Assembly (NCBI RefSeq): GCF_027706145.1
Contig: NZ_JAQFWW010000001.1
Location: 372,001-436,000, forward strand
Direction of reading: 5' to 3'
DNA length: 64,000 bases
Source: Bacillus changyiensis
GTDB taxonomy: Bacteria; Bacillota; Bacilli; Bacillales; Bacillaceae
Shown here: one piece after another, positions 9,178-18,095 of the stretch
How positions within the stretch are numbered: the first letter of the stretch is position 1
How the letters are laid out: the number at the start of each line of letters is the position of its first letter
Program-made: the position numbers and the translations under genes
The notes under the pieces: model-generated
What the model was told of the DNA's origin: nothing
Database searches by the model: none
What the model saw: the letters and a program-made list of their open reading frames with translations, nothing else

Positions 9178-10707
9178 ATGTCAGCTGAAAAAGAACTGAA
9201 CAAACGGATGAGCAAGATATTGAAGGGCGGAGCAGAAAAATATCATATTACTAATGAAAAAAAAGGAAAAATGTTTGTCAGAGACCGTCTGGAACTGCTG
9301 CTTGACAATGATCTTCAACTTGAAGAGGCATTCTTTGCCAATTGTCTTTCTGACGAATTACCAGCGGATGGAGTCGTAACAGGAATCGGGCAAATCGGAG
9401 GGAAAACAGTTTGTGTTATGGCCAATGACTCAACTGTTAAAGCCGGTTCATGGGGGGCACGGACCGTTGAAAAAATCATTCGTATCCAAGAAACTGCCGA
9501 AAAGTTAAATTGTCCAATGCTTTATTTAGTTGATTCAGCCGGTGCAAGAATCACTGATCAAGTCGACATGTTTCCAGGTCGAAGAGGAGCAGGCCGCATT
9601 TTTTACAACCAAGTGAAACTATCCGGCCGTGTTCCCCAAGTCTGTTTATTGTTTGGCCCGTCTGCTGCGGGAGGTGCCTATATCCCGGCTTTTTGCGACG
9701 TTGTTATCATGGTCGAAGGTAACGCCTCGATGTATTTAGGATCTCCACGCATGGCTGAAATGGTGATTGGGGAAAAAGTCTCACTCGAAGAAATGGGTGG
9801 TGCAAGAATGCATTGCTCTGTATCGGGGTGTGGGGACATTCTCAGCAAAACTGAGGAAGAAGCGATTTTTGCGGCACGCCGCTATCTGGCTTATTTTCCA
9901 GCGAATTATACTGAAAAAGCTCCAGTCTGTGAAACAAAACCCCCAAAAATGTATGAAACACCATTAGAAGATATCATACCGAAAAATCAAAATGCACCAT
10001 TTCAAATGATGGATTTCATCTACCGCCTGGTTGATGAAGATTCGTTTTTTGAAATTAAAAAAATGTTTGCTCCTGAACTGATTACAGGACTGGCGAGGCT
10101 TCAAGGACAGCCAATAGGCATCATCGCAAATCAGCCGATGGTTAAAGGCGGTGTCCTCTTTCATGATTCTGCAGATAAAGCGGCAAAATTTATCAATTTA
10201 TGTGACGCTTATCATATCCCACTGCTTTTTTTGGCGGACATTCCCGGATTTATGATCGGTACAAAAGTGGAACGTGCAGGAATTATCAGGCACGGAGCGA
10301 AAATGATTTCAGCAATGGCAGAAGCAACCGTTCCAAAACTGTCCGTCATTATTAGAAAAGCATATGGTGCTGGGTTATATGCTATGGCAGGACCAGCCTT
10401 TGAACCAGATTGCTGCTTGGCCTTGCCGACAGCACAGATTGCTGTGATGGGGCCTGAGGCTGCAGTCAATGCTGTTTATGCCAATAAGATTAAAGAATTG
10501 CCCGAAGAAGAGCGATCCATATTCATTACCGAAAAGCGTGAGGAGTATCAAAAAGACATCGATATTTATAGGCTCGCTTCTGAAATGATTGTCGACGCTA
10601 TCATTCCTGCCAACTCCTTACGCACAGAACTAAGCAAACGTCTTTCGGCCTATGCCGGAAAATCGATGATCTTTACGGAAAGAAAACATCCTGTATATCC
10701 AGTCTAA
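9178..10707 (+). CDS. methylcrotonyl-CoA carboxylase carboxyltransferase subunit (YngE-like)
   Basis: Moves CO2 from carboxybiotin to 3-methylcrotonyl-CoA. The 509 residues comprise both carboxyltransferase halves: N-half with SAGARI and SAAGGAYIPAFCD, C-half with FLADIPGFMIGTKVERAGIIRHGAKM and KAYGAGLYAM. The length and single-chain form match biotin-dependent acyl-CoA carboxylase beta subunits rather than split AccA/AccD. ATG with AAGGAGAGAAG upstream. A propionyl-CoA carboxylase role is possible on fold alone; HMG-CoA lyase and the hydratase beside it favour methylcrotonyl-CoA. Confidence 0.92.
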   Translation: MSAEKELNKRMSKILKGGAEKYHITNEKKGKMFVRDRLELLLDNDLQLEEAFFANCLSDELPADGVVTGIGQIGGKTVCVMANDSTVKAGSWGARTVEKIIRIQETAEKLNCPMLYLVDSAGARITDQVDMFPGRRGAGRIFYNQVKLSGRVPQVCLLFGPSAAGGAYIPAFCDVVIMVEGNASMYLGSPRMAEMVIGEKVSLEEMGGARMHCSVSGCGDILSKTEEEAIFAARRYLAYFPANYTEKAPVCETKPPKMYETPLEDIIPKNQNAPFQMMDFIYRLVDEDSFFEIKKMFAPELITGLARLQGQPIGIIANQPMVKGGVLFHDSADKAAKFINLCDAYHIPLLFLADIPGFMIGTKVERAGIIRHGAKMISAMAEATVPKLSVIIRKAYGAGLYAMAGPAFEPDCCLALPTAQIAVMGPEAAVNAVYANKIKELPEEERSIFITEKREEYQKDIDIYRLASEMIVDAIIPANSLRTELSKRLSAYAGKSMIFTERKHPVYPV

Positions 10708-10733
10708 TGAGAAAACGAAAAAGGAGGAGCATG

Positions 10734-12668
10734 ATGACTGAAAAAGCAGTTTGGCAACCTGATTCAAAATTCATTCAATCAACTAGGCTGTTCCAATGGA
10801 TGAAATCCCTCGGTTTCTCCGAATATACCGACTTCCTCAAAGCCACTACAGATGATATCGCCTGGTTTTGGGAAGAAGCTGAAAAAGCGCTAGACATCAG
10901 CTGGTACAAGCGATACAACGAAACGTTAAATATTGATCGCGGCATTAAATGGCCAAGATGGTTTACTGGAGGCCGCTTAAATGTTGTATATAATGCAGTC
11001 GAAAAATGGGCGCATCATCAAGAAACTGCCAAACAGACAGCGATCATTTGGGAAAGTGAAGCTGGGCAAACGAAACAGATTTCTTTTTCAGCATTAAATG
11101 AGGTCATCTCAAGGACAGCTCAAGGATTAAAAAAACTGGGAATTGTTAAAGGGGATGTCATTGCCATCTATTTGCCAATGCTCCCCGAAACCGTTATTGC
11201 GATGCTTGCAGCCGCCAAACTCGGGGCGGTTGTATTACCGATTTTTTCTGGCTATGGTGCTCATGCAGCAGCCATCAGATTAAAGGCTGGTAAAACTAAA
11301 ATGATTGTTACCGCCAATGGCTTTTTAAGAAGAGGCAAGATCGTCAACATGAAGAGAGAAGTAGATGAGGCTGTAAAAATGGCGGAATCTATTGAAAAAG
11401 TCATCGTTTGCAAACTTCATGATATCGAAACACCATGGAATGAACAGTTAGATATCAATTGGGATGAACTGCTAAAGAACAAACCACTAGAGAAAACGGA
11501 AGAAATGGAAAGCACTGATCCCCTCATGCTACTTTACACATCTGGAACAACAGGCACTCCGAAAGGTACGGTGCATACCCATGCCGGTTTTCCAATTAAA
11601 GCCGCGTTTGATGCCGGATTTGGTATGAATGTCAAACAAGGTGATACGTTTTTTTGGTTTACAGATATCGGTTGGATGATGGGACCATTTTTAATTTTTG
11701 GCGGTTTAATAAATGGCGCATCCATTTTATTGTATGATGGAGCACCAGATTTTCCAGAACATGATCGACTCTGGAAACTTATTCATCGCCATCATGTTAC
11801 ACACCTTGGTGTCTCACCGACACTGATCCGCTCATTGCTTCAGTATGGTGAAGATTTTCCTGAACTAAACAGTCTCAAAGTGATCGCTTCTACTGGTGAA
11901 CCTTGGAACCTTGAGCCATGGTTATGGCTTTTCGAGCATGTTGGAAAAGGAAAACTCCCCATCGTCAACTACTCAGGGGGAACAGAAATATCCGGTGGTA
12001 TATTAGGGAATGTTCTGCTTCTACCGATTACGCCAATGACCTTTAACTCGACCTTGCCGGGAATGGCCGCCAATGTGTTTAATGAAGATGGAAAAGAAAT
12101 GATAAATGAAGTTGGTGAACTTGTGCTGACAAAACCATGGGTCGGCATGACAGATGGTTTTTGGAATGAACCAGACCGATATGAAAAAACATATTGGAAC
12201 CGCTTTAAAAATGTTTGGGTGCACGGTGATTGGGTCAAAAGGGATGAAAATGGATACTGGACAATTAACGGACGTTCTGATGATGTGATCAATGTAGCTG
12301 GGAAAAGAATCGGGCCAGCAGAAATCGAATCGGTTTTAGTAAGCCATCCGGCTGTGGTCGAAGCCGGTGTGATCGGTATTCCTGATCATATAAAAGGGCA
12401 GGCAGTTGTCTGCTTCATTGTTCTTAAACAAACAGAGATCTCCCAAGAACAATTAAAGAACGATCTGTTAGAACTTGTCTGCAACATGATGGGGAAAGCA
12501 ATCAAACCTAAAGAATTATATTTTGTCAGCGGTCTTCCTAAAACAAGAAATGCTAAAATCATGAGAAGACTGATTCGTAGTGCATATTTAAATGAGCCTT
12601 CAGGCGACTTATCGACATTGGAAAATCCAGATGTGTATGAAGAAATGACTCGACTTTCAGCACATTAG
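10734..12668 (+). CDS. AMP-forming CoA ligase, probably acetoacetyl-CoA (or acetyl-CoA) synthetase
   Basis: The 644-residue ANL enzyme carries an ACAS-like N-terminal extension, then YTSGTTGTPKGTVHTH, YSGGTEISGG, HGDWVKRDENGYW, NGRSDDVINVAGKRIGP and the C-terminal catalytic-lysine region KTRNAKIMRR. As last gene of an operon that yields acetoacetate plus acetyl-CoA, the simplest role is activating acetoacetate for thiolysis; acetate or another short acid is possible. Start chosen at the ATG at 10734, six bases after AAGGAGG. An upstream in-frame ATG at 10707 overlaps the previous stop (TAATG) but would contain the RBS. Confidence 0.8.
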   Translation: MTEKAVWQPDSKFIQSTRLFQWMKSLGFSEYTDFLKATTDDIAWFWEEAEKALDISWYKRYNETLNIDRGIKWPRWFTGGRLNVVYNAVEKWAHHQETAKQTAIIWESEAGQTKQISFSALNEVISRTAQGLKKLGIVKGDVIAIYLPMLPETVIAMLAAAKLGAVVLPIFSGYGAHAAAIRLKAGKTKMIVTANGFLRRGKIVNMKREVDEAVKMAESIEKVIVCKLHDIETPWNEQLDINWDELLKNKPLEKTEEMESTDPLMLLYTSGTTGTPKGTVHTHAGFPIKAAFDAGFGMNVKQGDTFFWFTDIGWMMGPFLIFGGLINGASILLYDGAPDFPEHDRLWKLIHRHHVTHLGVSPTLIRSLLQYGEDFPELNSLKVIASTGEPWNLEPWLWLFEHVGKGKLPIVNYSGGTEISGGILGNVLLLPITPMTFNSTLPGMAANVFNEDGKEMINEVGELVLTKPWVGMTDGFWNEPDRYEKTYWNRFKNVWVHGDWVKRDENGYWTINGRSDDVINVAGKRIGPAEIESVLVSHPAVVEAGVIGIPDHIKGQAVVCFIVLKQTEISQEQLKNDLLELVCNMMGKAIKPKELYFVSGLPKTRNAKIMRRLIRSAYLNEPSGDLSTLENPDVYEEMTRLSAH

Positions 12669-12975
12669 CATTTTATCTTTTAAAATAGCTAAACAGCTAC
12701 CAAATTAGCACTATGAATGCTAGTTAAATGTGTCAATTTTCTACCTGTAAGACTTCTTCTTTGGCATTTGATGTGTATTATCAAAGCCATTGTCGTTTTA
12801 AATTGGGTCGTTCGACAAATTGATCTTATAAATAATCCTGCAAAAAATCATTTTTTTGTTATTAGAAAGATAAGGTTAGTTTCTATTTAAATTGTATAAA
12901 CGAAAAGAGATCCAACAGCTGTAACAGTTGAGTTCAGGCCCATCAAAGGGCCGTTTCAGCTCAAAGAAAATGGAG

Positions 12976-13020
12976 ATAAACCTTCCCTATTAACTTCACA
13001 CACTCCAAAGGAAGGTTTAT
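12976..13020 (+). terminator. long-loop hairpin, possible terminator
   Basis: Perfect 11-bp arms ATAAACCTTCC / GGAAGGTTTAT are separated by 23 bases and followed by TTGTTT. The loop is long and the T tract weak, so termination is uncertain. It is the first strong stem after the leucine operon. Confidence 0.4.
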
Positions 13021-13280
13021 TTGTTTAACAAGGAAGAATTAACATGTAGCCATCATGAAATAGGTCGCTTGAAACAGGGGATGAGCCAAAATGTATGATA
13101 AATATAACTGAATTTCAAGAGGTTGGTTTTATGGAGCCCATTTTGAAATGATGATAATAGAATGTATAATCATCTTTAGAAATTGAAAGTGAATAAGACC
13201 ATCCAGTCATGTAGAAATGATCCGATTGTTATTTGCTTGTACCCTTAATCAAATGCATCTTTCATGATGTTCATTTGTTT

Positions 13281-13316
13281 AAAAACATTCTTTCTCCTGC
13301 GCAGAATGTTTTTTCA
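13281..13316 (+). terminator. Rho-independent terminator-like hairpin
   Basis: Arms AAAACATTCT (13282-13291) and AGAATGTTTT (13303-13312) lead into TTTTTTCAAT. No gene ends close upstream, so it may close a long leucine-operon trailer or an unrecognised transcript. Confidence 0.5.
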
Positions 13317-13455
13317 ATAAAATAACACACGTTTAACTGCGGAAGACGACATTTTTAAATGAGAACAAAAGTTACTGAGAAAGATATATACATGATAAAA
13401 CATCAGACAGCTGCCGGAATTTGATCTGACAGCAACTAGAAAGGGAAATGAAACG

Positions 13456-13686
13456 ATGTATTTAACAATTAAAGAAACAGCACAATATTTATCAGTTACA
13501 GAAGCCTATATCAAACAGCTCATGAACCAAAAGAAAATCCGTTTCATTCATGATGGAGAGCAGTATTTAATCTACAAAGAGCAGTTTAACACCCATTTAG
13601 AACAAATGAAAAAGTATAAAGAGTTAATTGAAGCGATACTTCGCGAACCAATTCCTGAAGATCCGGATGTAAAAGATGAAGATTAG
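13456..13686 (+). CDS. small excisionase-type helix-turn-helix protein
   Basis: 76 residues beginning MYLTIKETAQYLSVTEAYIKQLM, the typical HTH_17/excisionase (MerR-like winged helix) start: a tyrosine-rich beta turn, recognition helix, then RFIHDGEQYLIYKEQF wing. The C-terminal third is charged and helical. ATG preceded by AGAAAGGGAAATG. It stands alone between intergenic stretches, with no integrase nearby, so it is more likely a small DNA-binding regulator than a phage excisionase. Target unknown. Confidence 0.75.
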   Translation: MYLTIKETAQYLSVTEAYIKQLMNQKKIRFIHDGEQYLIYKEQFNTHLEQMKKYKELIEAILREPIPEDPDVKDED

Positions 13687-14064
13687 TCACTGTGTATACC
13701 ATAAAAATATTATGTAAACTAATATTTTATTATATTATGCTAATAATGATTTCTCCTGCCTTCCCTGAACAAGCAAAAAAAGGGGAAAAGTCAAAGCAAA
13801 TGACACAATTAAGGGAATAAAAGGAATTGAAGACCCCTTATAAATCAAGGATTTAATAATTTTATTACATTTTCGAAACAATCACGTTCATTTTTTGTTC
13901 AAAAAATGTTATCATTTAATAGTAAAATAGCTTGCAAGTTTTTAGTGTACTGAAAACAGCAAAAAAATAAGAAGGCGTATGGTGTAGTTTGTGCATAAAT
14001 TCACAAACTAGCTCGCCTTCAAAGAAAAGAACAGCATATTTTTTATCGTAAAGGAGAATTGGTT
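13687..14064. promoter_or_regulatory. promoter and leader region of yjlC-ndh
   Basis: A 378-bp non-coding stretch. A candidate promoter is TTGTTC (13895-13900), 16 bp, TAATAG (13917-13922). Further down is an imperfect stem from 13971 to 14020 (outer arms GAAGGCG/CGCCTTC, inner arms AGTTTGTG/CACAAACT) that contains a Rex box at its core. No coding sequence is evident. Confidence 0.5.
13989..14006. promoter_or_regulatory. Rex operator
   Basis: TTGTGCATAAATTCACAA matches the Rex consensus TTGTGAA-N4-TTCACAA at all but one position. In B. subtilis the yjlC-ndh operon is a known Rex target, and here the site precedes the same two genes. Rex would repress at high NAD+/NADH ratio and release when NADH rises. 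Confidence 0.8.
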
Positions 14065-14493
14065 ATGCCGGAAACAATTGATCAAACAAAAGAATCTGTC
14101 AATCAAAGCCAACGTGATCTCATTGATCAGCTGTTAAAGCCCGAAGTACAAGAATCTTTAACCGTTTTAGTTGATCAGCTACCAAAGCTGACTGAACTGG
14201 TAAACATTTTAACAAAATCTTATGATTTTGCACAATCAGTTGCAACTGATGAGGTATTAAAAAATGATACTGTTGGTGCCATTACTGAAATACTTGAGCC
14301 GGTAAAAGAAACGGCAAAAGATATCGCACAAACAGCAATTGAAGCAAAAGACCGCGCAGAACAAAACAATGAGGTGATCGGTCTATTTGGTTTGTTAAGA
14401 ATGCTAAAAGATCCACAAGCTCAGAAAATGTTCCGTTTTGCCCAATCTTATCTACAAATCTTGTCAGAGCGCGAAAATCAAAAACAACAATAA
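14065..14493 (+). CDS. yjlC: DUF1641 protein (YjlC-like)
   Basis: 142 residues, acidic and predicted helical, of the DUF1641 type found before NADH dehydrogenase genes in Bacillus; the ending LFGLLRMLKDPQAQKMFRFAQSYLQIL is characteristic. The biochemical role is unknown. The ATG at 14065 has AAAGGAGA 7 bp upstream, better than the in-frame TTG at 14059. It lies 36 bp before ndh and shares the Rex-controlled leader, so it is probably an accessory of the NDH-2 system. Confidence 0.85.
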   Translation: MPETIDQTKESVNQSQRDLIDQLLKPEVQESLTVLVDQLPKLTELVNILTKSYDFAQSVATDEVLKNDTVGAITEILEPVKETAKDIAQTAIEAKDRAEQNNEVIGLFGLLRMLKDPQAQKMFRFAQSYLQILSERENQKQQ

Positions 14494-14529
14494 CCTTCAG
14501 AATACATTTACAATAAGGACGGAGGATAC

Positions 14530-15711
14530 ATGATGTCAAAACATATTGTCATTTTAGGTGCTGGATACGGCGGATTACTATCTGCATTAACAGTTCGTAA
14601 ATATTACAACAAAGAACAAGCGAAAATTACGGTAGTTAACCAATACCCAACTCACCAAATTATTACAGAATTGCATCGCCTTGCGGCTGGAAATGTGTCC
14701 GAAAAAGCGATCGCTATGCCGCTTACAAAACTTTTTAAAGGAAAAGATATCGATCTGAAAATTGCAAAAGTCACTTCTTTTTCAGTTGATCAAAAAGAAG
14801 TTTCACTTTCTGATGGCACTTCTTTAACATATGATGCACTTGTTGTCGGACTTGGTTCTGTAACAGCCTACTTTGGTATTCCTGGACTTGAAGAAAACAG
14901 TATGGTGCTGAAATCGGCAAACGATGCGAACAAGATTTTTCAACATGTTGAAGAACGAGTGTGCGAGTACTCTAAAACAAAAAATGAAGCTGACGCAACG
15001 ATTTTAGTTGGAGGTGGCGGCTTAACAGGTGTTGAACTTGTCGGTGAACTTGCTGATATCTTGCCGAACCTTGCAAAAAATTATGGTGTAGACCCTAAAG
15101 ATATCAAGCTAAAATTGGTTGAAGCAGGTCCTAAAATTCTGCCGGTTCTTCCTGATGAACTGATTGAACGTGCAACAGCTAGCCTTGAAAAACGCGGTGT
15201 AGAATTCTTAACAGGTCTGCCTGTTACAAATGTCAAAGGTAATACTGTTGAATTGAAAGACGGTCAAACAATTGTTACGAATACGTTTGTCTGGACAGGT
15301 GGTGTCCAAGGAAACCCTCTTGTTGGCCAATCAGGACTTGAAGTCAATCGTGGACGCGCGACAGTTAATGATTTTCTTCAATCTACATCTCATGAAAATG
15401 TATTTGTTGCAGGAGATAGCGCTGTTGTCTTTGGCCCGAATGATCGTCCATACCCACCAACAGCACAAATTGCATGGCAAATGGGTGAGTTAATTGGCTA
15501 TAATTTATATGCATATTTAGAAAATAAATCATTAGAATCATTTAACCCTGTAAACTCAGGCACACTTGCAAGTCTTGGACGTAAAGATGCAGTCGCTGTT
15601 ATCGGTGCAAACGCAACATCTCTTAAAGGTCTGCCCGCTTCTTTAATGAAAGAAGCAAGCAATGTCCGTTATTTATCACATATTAAAGGTCTTTTCAGTT
15701 TAGTTTATTAA
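14530..15711 (+). CDS. ndh: type II NADH dehydrogenase
   Basis: Membrane-associated, non-proton-pumping NADH:menaquinone oxidoreductase. The 393 residues have the FAD-binding start HIVILGAGYGGLLSAL, a second NADH-binding Rossmann motif VGGGGLTGVELVGELAD (about 157-173), and the VFVAGDSA FAD motif, with a C-terminal amphipathic region for membrane contact (SHIKGLFSLVY). ATG follows GGAGGA. Second gene of the Rex-controlled operon: expression would rise with NADH and restore NAD+. Confidence 0.94.
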   Translation: MMSKHIVILGAGYGGLLSALTVRKYYNKEQAKITVVNQYPTHQIITELHRLAAGNVSEKAIAMPLTKLFKGKDIDLKIAKVTSFSVDQKEVSLSDGTSLTYDALVVGLGSVTAYFGIPGLEENSMVLKSANDANKIFQHVEERVCEYSKTKNEADATILVGGGGLTGVELVGELADILPNLAKNYGVDPKDIKLKLVEAGPKILPVLPDELIERATASLEKRGVEFLTGLPVTNVKGNTVELKDGQTIVTNTFVWTGGVQGNPLVGQSGLEVNRGRATVNDFLQSTSHENVFVAGDSAVVFGPNDRPYPPTAQIAWQMGELIGYNLYAYLENKSLESFNPVNSGTLASLGRKDAVAVIGANATSLKGLPASLMKEASNVRYLSHIKGLFSLVY

Positions 15712-15725
15712 GTAGTTAAATCATG

Positions 15726-15766
15726 CACCACTTATTATCATTTTAAACGATAAGTGGTGTTTTTTT
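15726..15766 (+). terminator. terminator of yjlC-ndh
   Basis: Perfect 10-bp arms CACCACTTAT / ATAAGTGGTG with a 14-base loop, followed by TTTTTTT, 15 bp after the ndh stop. Confidence 0.95.
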
Positions 15767-15842
15767 ACGCCTTAAATTTGACGGCTCCATGACATATTTC
15801 AAAATGGGCTAACAAGTCAGTCAGATAGAGAGGATGAGAACA

Positions 15843-16421
15843 ATGAAAACGTTAAAAGTACCGGCAATACTTCATGAGTTTTTTGGTAAAAAAATTTTTT
15901 TGTTGGATTTATGTTTAACACTTTTGTTTGGAATTGGAATGTCTGCATTGATTTTAACTGTGACATCTTCCCAATGGCTTCATCTTGATGTTTGGAAAAG
16001 CGTGCTGCTCGCAATATTAGCGCTTGATATTACAGGAGGGGTGCTTGCAAATTTCACATCATCAACCAATCATTACTATCAACAAAATGCTAAAGTCCGG
16101 CTTATTTTTATTTCAATTCATTTTCAGCCAATCGTGTTAGGCTTTCTCTTTGTTCCTTATATTTGGATATGCCTTTCTGTTTGGGGATATACCATCACAT
16201 CTGCACTGCTTGTTAATCATTTGGTAAAACATCCAGGACAAAGAACCATAGCTGCTTTTTTGGCGACTTCCAGTATATGCATCCTTCTCTTATTTCAATT
16301 ACTTCCCGCTATTCTCTCTTGTTTACTGTGTTTATATATGTTTAAAGTGATATTCGCATTTGCTGTTGATCATGACATCAACAATCCTAATCAAACACAA
16401 GTATACAAATCTCGTTTTTGA
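15843..16421 (+). CDS. polytopic membrane protein of unknown function
   Basis: 192 residues with about five to six hydrophobic segments (roughly residues 18-40, 50-68, 85-125 in two spans, 135-180 in two spans) and a short polar C-tail. I do not recognise a family. ATG at 15843 chosen because AGAGGA lies 10 bp upstream; an in-frame ATG at 15834 sits too close to that RBS. It ends 40 bp before dacC and may be co-transcribed with it, but no functional link is visible. Confidence 0.7.
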   Translation: MKTLKVPAILHEFFGKKIFLLDLCLTLLFGIGMSALILTVTSSQWLHLDVWKSVLLAILALDITGGVLANFTSSTNHYYQQNAKVRLIFISIHFQPIVLGFLFVPYIWICLSVWGYTITSALLVNHLVKHPGQRTIAAFLATSSICILLLFQLLPAILSCLLCLYMFKVIFAFAVDHDINNPNQTQVYKSRF

Positions 16422-16461
16422 CATAAATTACGAAAACATACGAAAAAGGATGGGAAACGGG

Positions 16462-17937
16462 ATGACCAAAAATCTTAAAGCTAGTTTATGTATCTTCATG
16501 TTGTTTGTATTTGCGTTTATTTCTGGTATACATGAGAATAAATCAGCCTCAGCAACTAACAACAGAATATCAGATCAAATAGATCCACTTTTAAAACATG
16601 ATCCACTTTTACAAGGTACGCTTGCCGGAATCAGCATTAGATCTGCTTCATCCGGTGAAATTTTATACAGTCATCTGGGAGATATCCGTCTTAGACCTGC
16701 CTCAAACTTGAAGCTTTTAACAGCTGCAGCTGCTCTTTCTGTGTTAGGAGAAGATTATTCATTTCAGACAGAGGTTTTGACTGACGGACATCAGATCGGT
16801 AACAGTCTAAAAGGAGATCTTTACTTAAAAGGAAAAGGTGATCCAACTCTGTTAGCAGCTGATTTCAAACGAATAGCTGAAAAGATTCGAAAAAAAGGGA
16901 TAACAACGATCTTTGGCAATCTCATAGGGGATGACTCATGGTATGATGATGTCCGCTATTCTGCTGATCTCACCTGGGATGATGAAGACGAATATTATGG
17001 GGCCCAAGTCTCTGCTTTAACTGCTTCTCCTAATGAAGATTATGATGCTGGTACAGTTATTTTAGAAATAAGTCCTGGCAGACTGGCAGGTCAAAAACCG
17101 AAGGTCACACTTCAGCCGCAAACAAATCAAGTTAAGATCATGAACAATGCCAAAACAGTCACAGCTGAAGAAAAGAAAAAAATCAACATAGAAAGATTGC
17201 ATGGAACCAATATTATTGAAATGAATGGAACGATTCCCAAAGAGACTACAAAAATAAGAAAATGGGTCGCGCTCTGGAAACCTTCCCACTATGCACTTGA
17301 TTTATTTAAACAAGCTCTTCACCAACAAGGCATTCACATGATCGGAACAGAAAAGATCGGCGTTACACCGAAGCAAGCAAAACGGATAACCGTTCATCAA
17401 TCGATACCGCTTGCAAAGCTTATGATTCCTTTCATGAAACTTAGCAATAACGGTCATGCCGAAACATTAGTCAAAGAAATGGGAAAGACGGTCAAACATG
17501 AAGGTAGCTGGGAAAAAGGTCTTGAAGTGTTAAACACAACATTAGATAGATTAGGGCTTCATACAAACCAATTGCTTTTGAGAGATGGATCAGGAATTTC
17601 GCATCTTAATTCAATTTCTGCAGATCAAATCACAAAGCTATTGTATGTTGTTCAAGGTGAAAAATGGTTTTCCACATATATTCGATCATTGCCAGTCGGG
17701 GGAAATAGCGATAGAATGGTGGGCGGAACATTACGAAACCGGTTCAAAAATCCGCTTGTGAAAGGGAAAGTCAGAGCAAAAACAGGCACTCTTGCAACTG
17801 TCAGCTCATTATCAGGCTATGTCGATACGAAAAGCGGTAAAACGCTGATTTTCTCCATCATCTTAAACCAACTAATGGATGAAGACAAAGGCAAAGACAT
17901 TGAAGACAAACTTGTTGAAATCTTAGCAGCTCAATGA
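16462..17937 (+). CDS. dacC: D-alanyl-D-alanine carboxypeptidase/endopeptidase, PBP4a type
   Basis: Exported class C low-molecular-weight penicillin-binding protein trimming peptidoglycan stem peptides. From the ATG at 16462 the protein is 491 residues, the same length as B. subtilis DacC. It opens with a signal peptide (KNLK, hydrophobic core to about residue 22, cleavage near ASA). Catalytic motifs are SNLK (Ser81, Lys84), SNN in the segment LSNNGHAETLVK, and KTG in RAKTGTLATVSS; the long insertion between SxxK and SxN is typical of this class. A second in-frame ATG at 16450 is equally close to AAAGGA. No sporulation promoter could be assigned. Confidence 0.93.
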   Translation: MTKNLKASLCIFMLFVFAFISGIHENKSASATNNRISDQIDPLLKHDPLLQGTLAGISIRSASSGEILYSHLGDIRLRPASNLKLLTAAAALSVLGEDYSFQTEVLTDGHQIGNSLKGDLYLKGKGDPTLLAADFKRIAEKIRKKGITTIFGNLIGDDSWYDDVRYSADLTWDDEDEYYGAQVSALTASPNEDYDAGTVILEISPGRLAGQKPKVTLQPQTNQVKIMNNAKTVTAEEKKKINIERLHGTNIIEMNGTIPKETTKIRKWVALWKPSHYALDLFKQALHQQGIHMIGTEKIGVTPKQAKRITVHQSIPLAKLMIPFMKLSNNGHAETLVKEMGKTVKHEGSWEKGLEVLNTTLDRLGLHTNQLLLRDGSGISHLNSISADQITKLLYVVQGEKWFSTYIRSLPVGGNSDRMVGGTLRNRFKNPLVKGKVRAKTGTLATVSSLSGYVDTKSGKTLIFSIILNQLMDEDKGKDIEDKLVEILAAQ

Positions 17938-17952
17938 AAATTACGATTACAT

Positions 17953-17999
17953 ACAATCCAAGTTAGTGGAATTCTTTTTGAATCCACTACTTGGATTGT
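17953..17999. terminator. hairpin after dacC
   Basis: Long imperfect stem with outer arms ACAATCCAAG / CTTGGATTGT and inner pairs around TTTTT. No T tract follows on the plus strand, so it may work by stem stability or end protection. It starts 15 bp after the dacC stop. Confidence 0.6.
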
Positions 18000-18095
18000 G
18001 ATAAAATTCGTTTATTCTGACGTACTTTTTTCAATACCGGCCATATAATGCTAAGAGACTGGTTTCTAACTGACCGACAGGCAAGGGGGAAATAT

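Larger units (their letters stand above)
12669..13455. other. 788-bp intergenic stretch after the leucine operon
   Basis: I see no convincing gene here. It contains two hairpins described separately (12976-13020 and 13281-13316) and a small GGCCC-N6-GGGCC stem at 12937-12952. An untranslated trailer or a small RNA ending at one of the hairpins is possible, but I find no promoter that settles it. Confidence 0.5.

Noticed and set aside
12937..12952. GGCCC-N6-GGGCC stem as a riboswitch or small RNA
   Set aside because: Short stem without a conserved core, promoter or terminator immediately attached.
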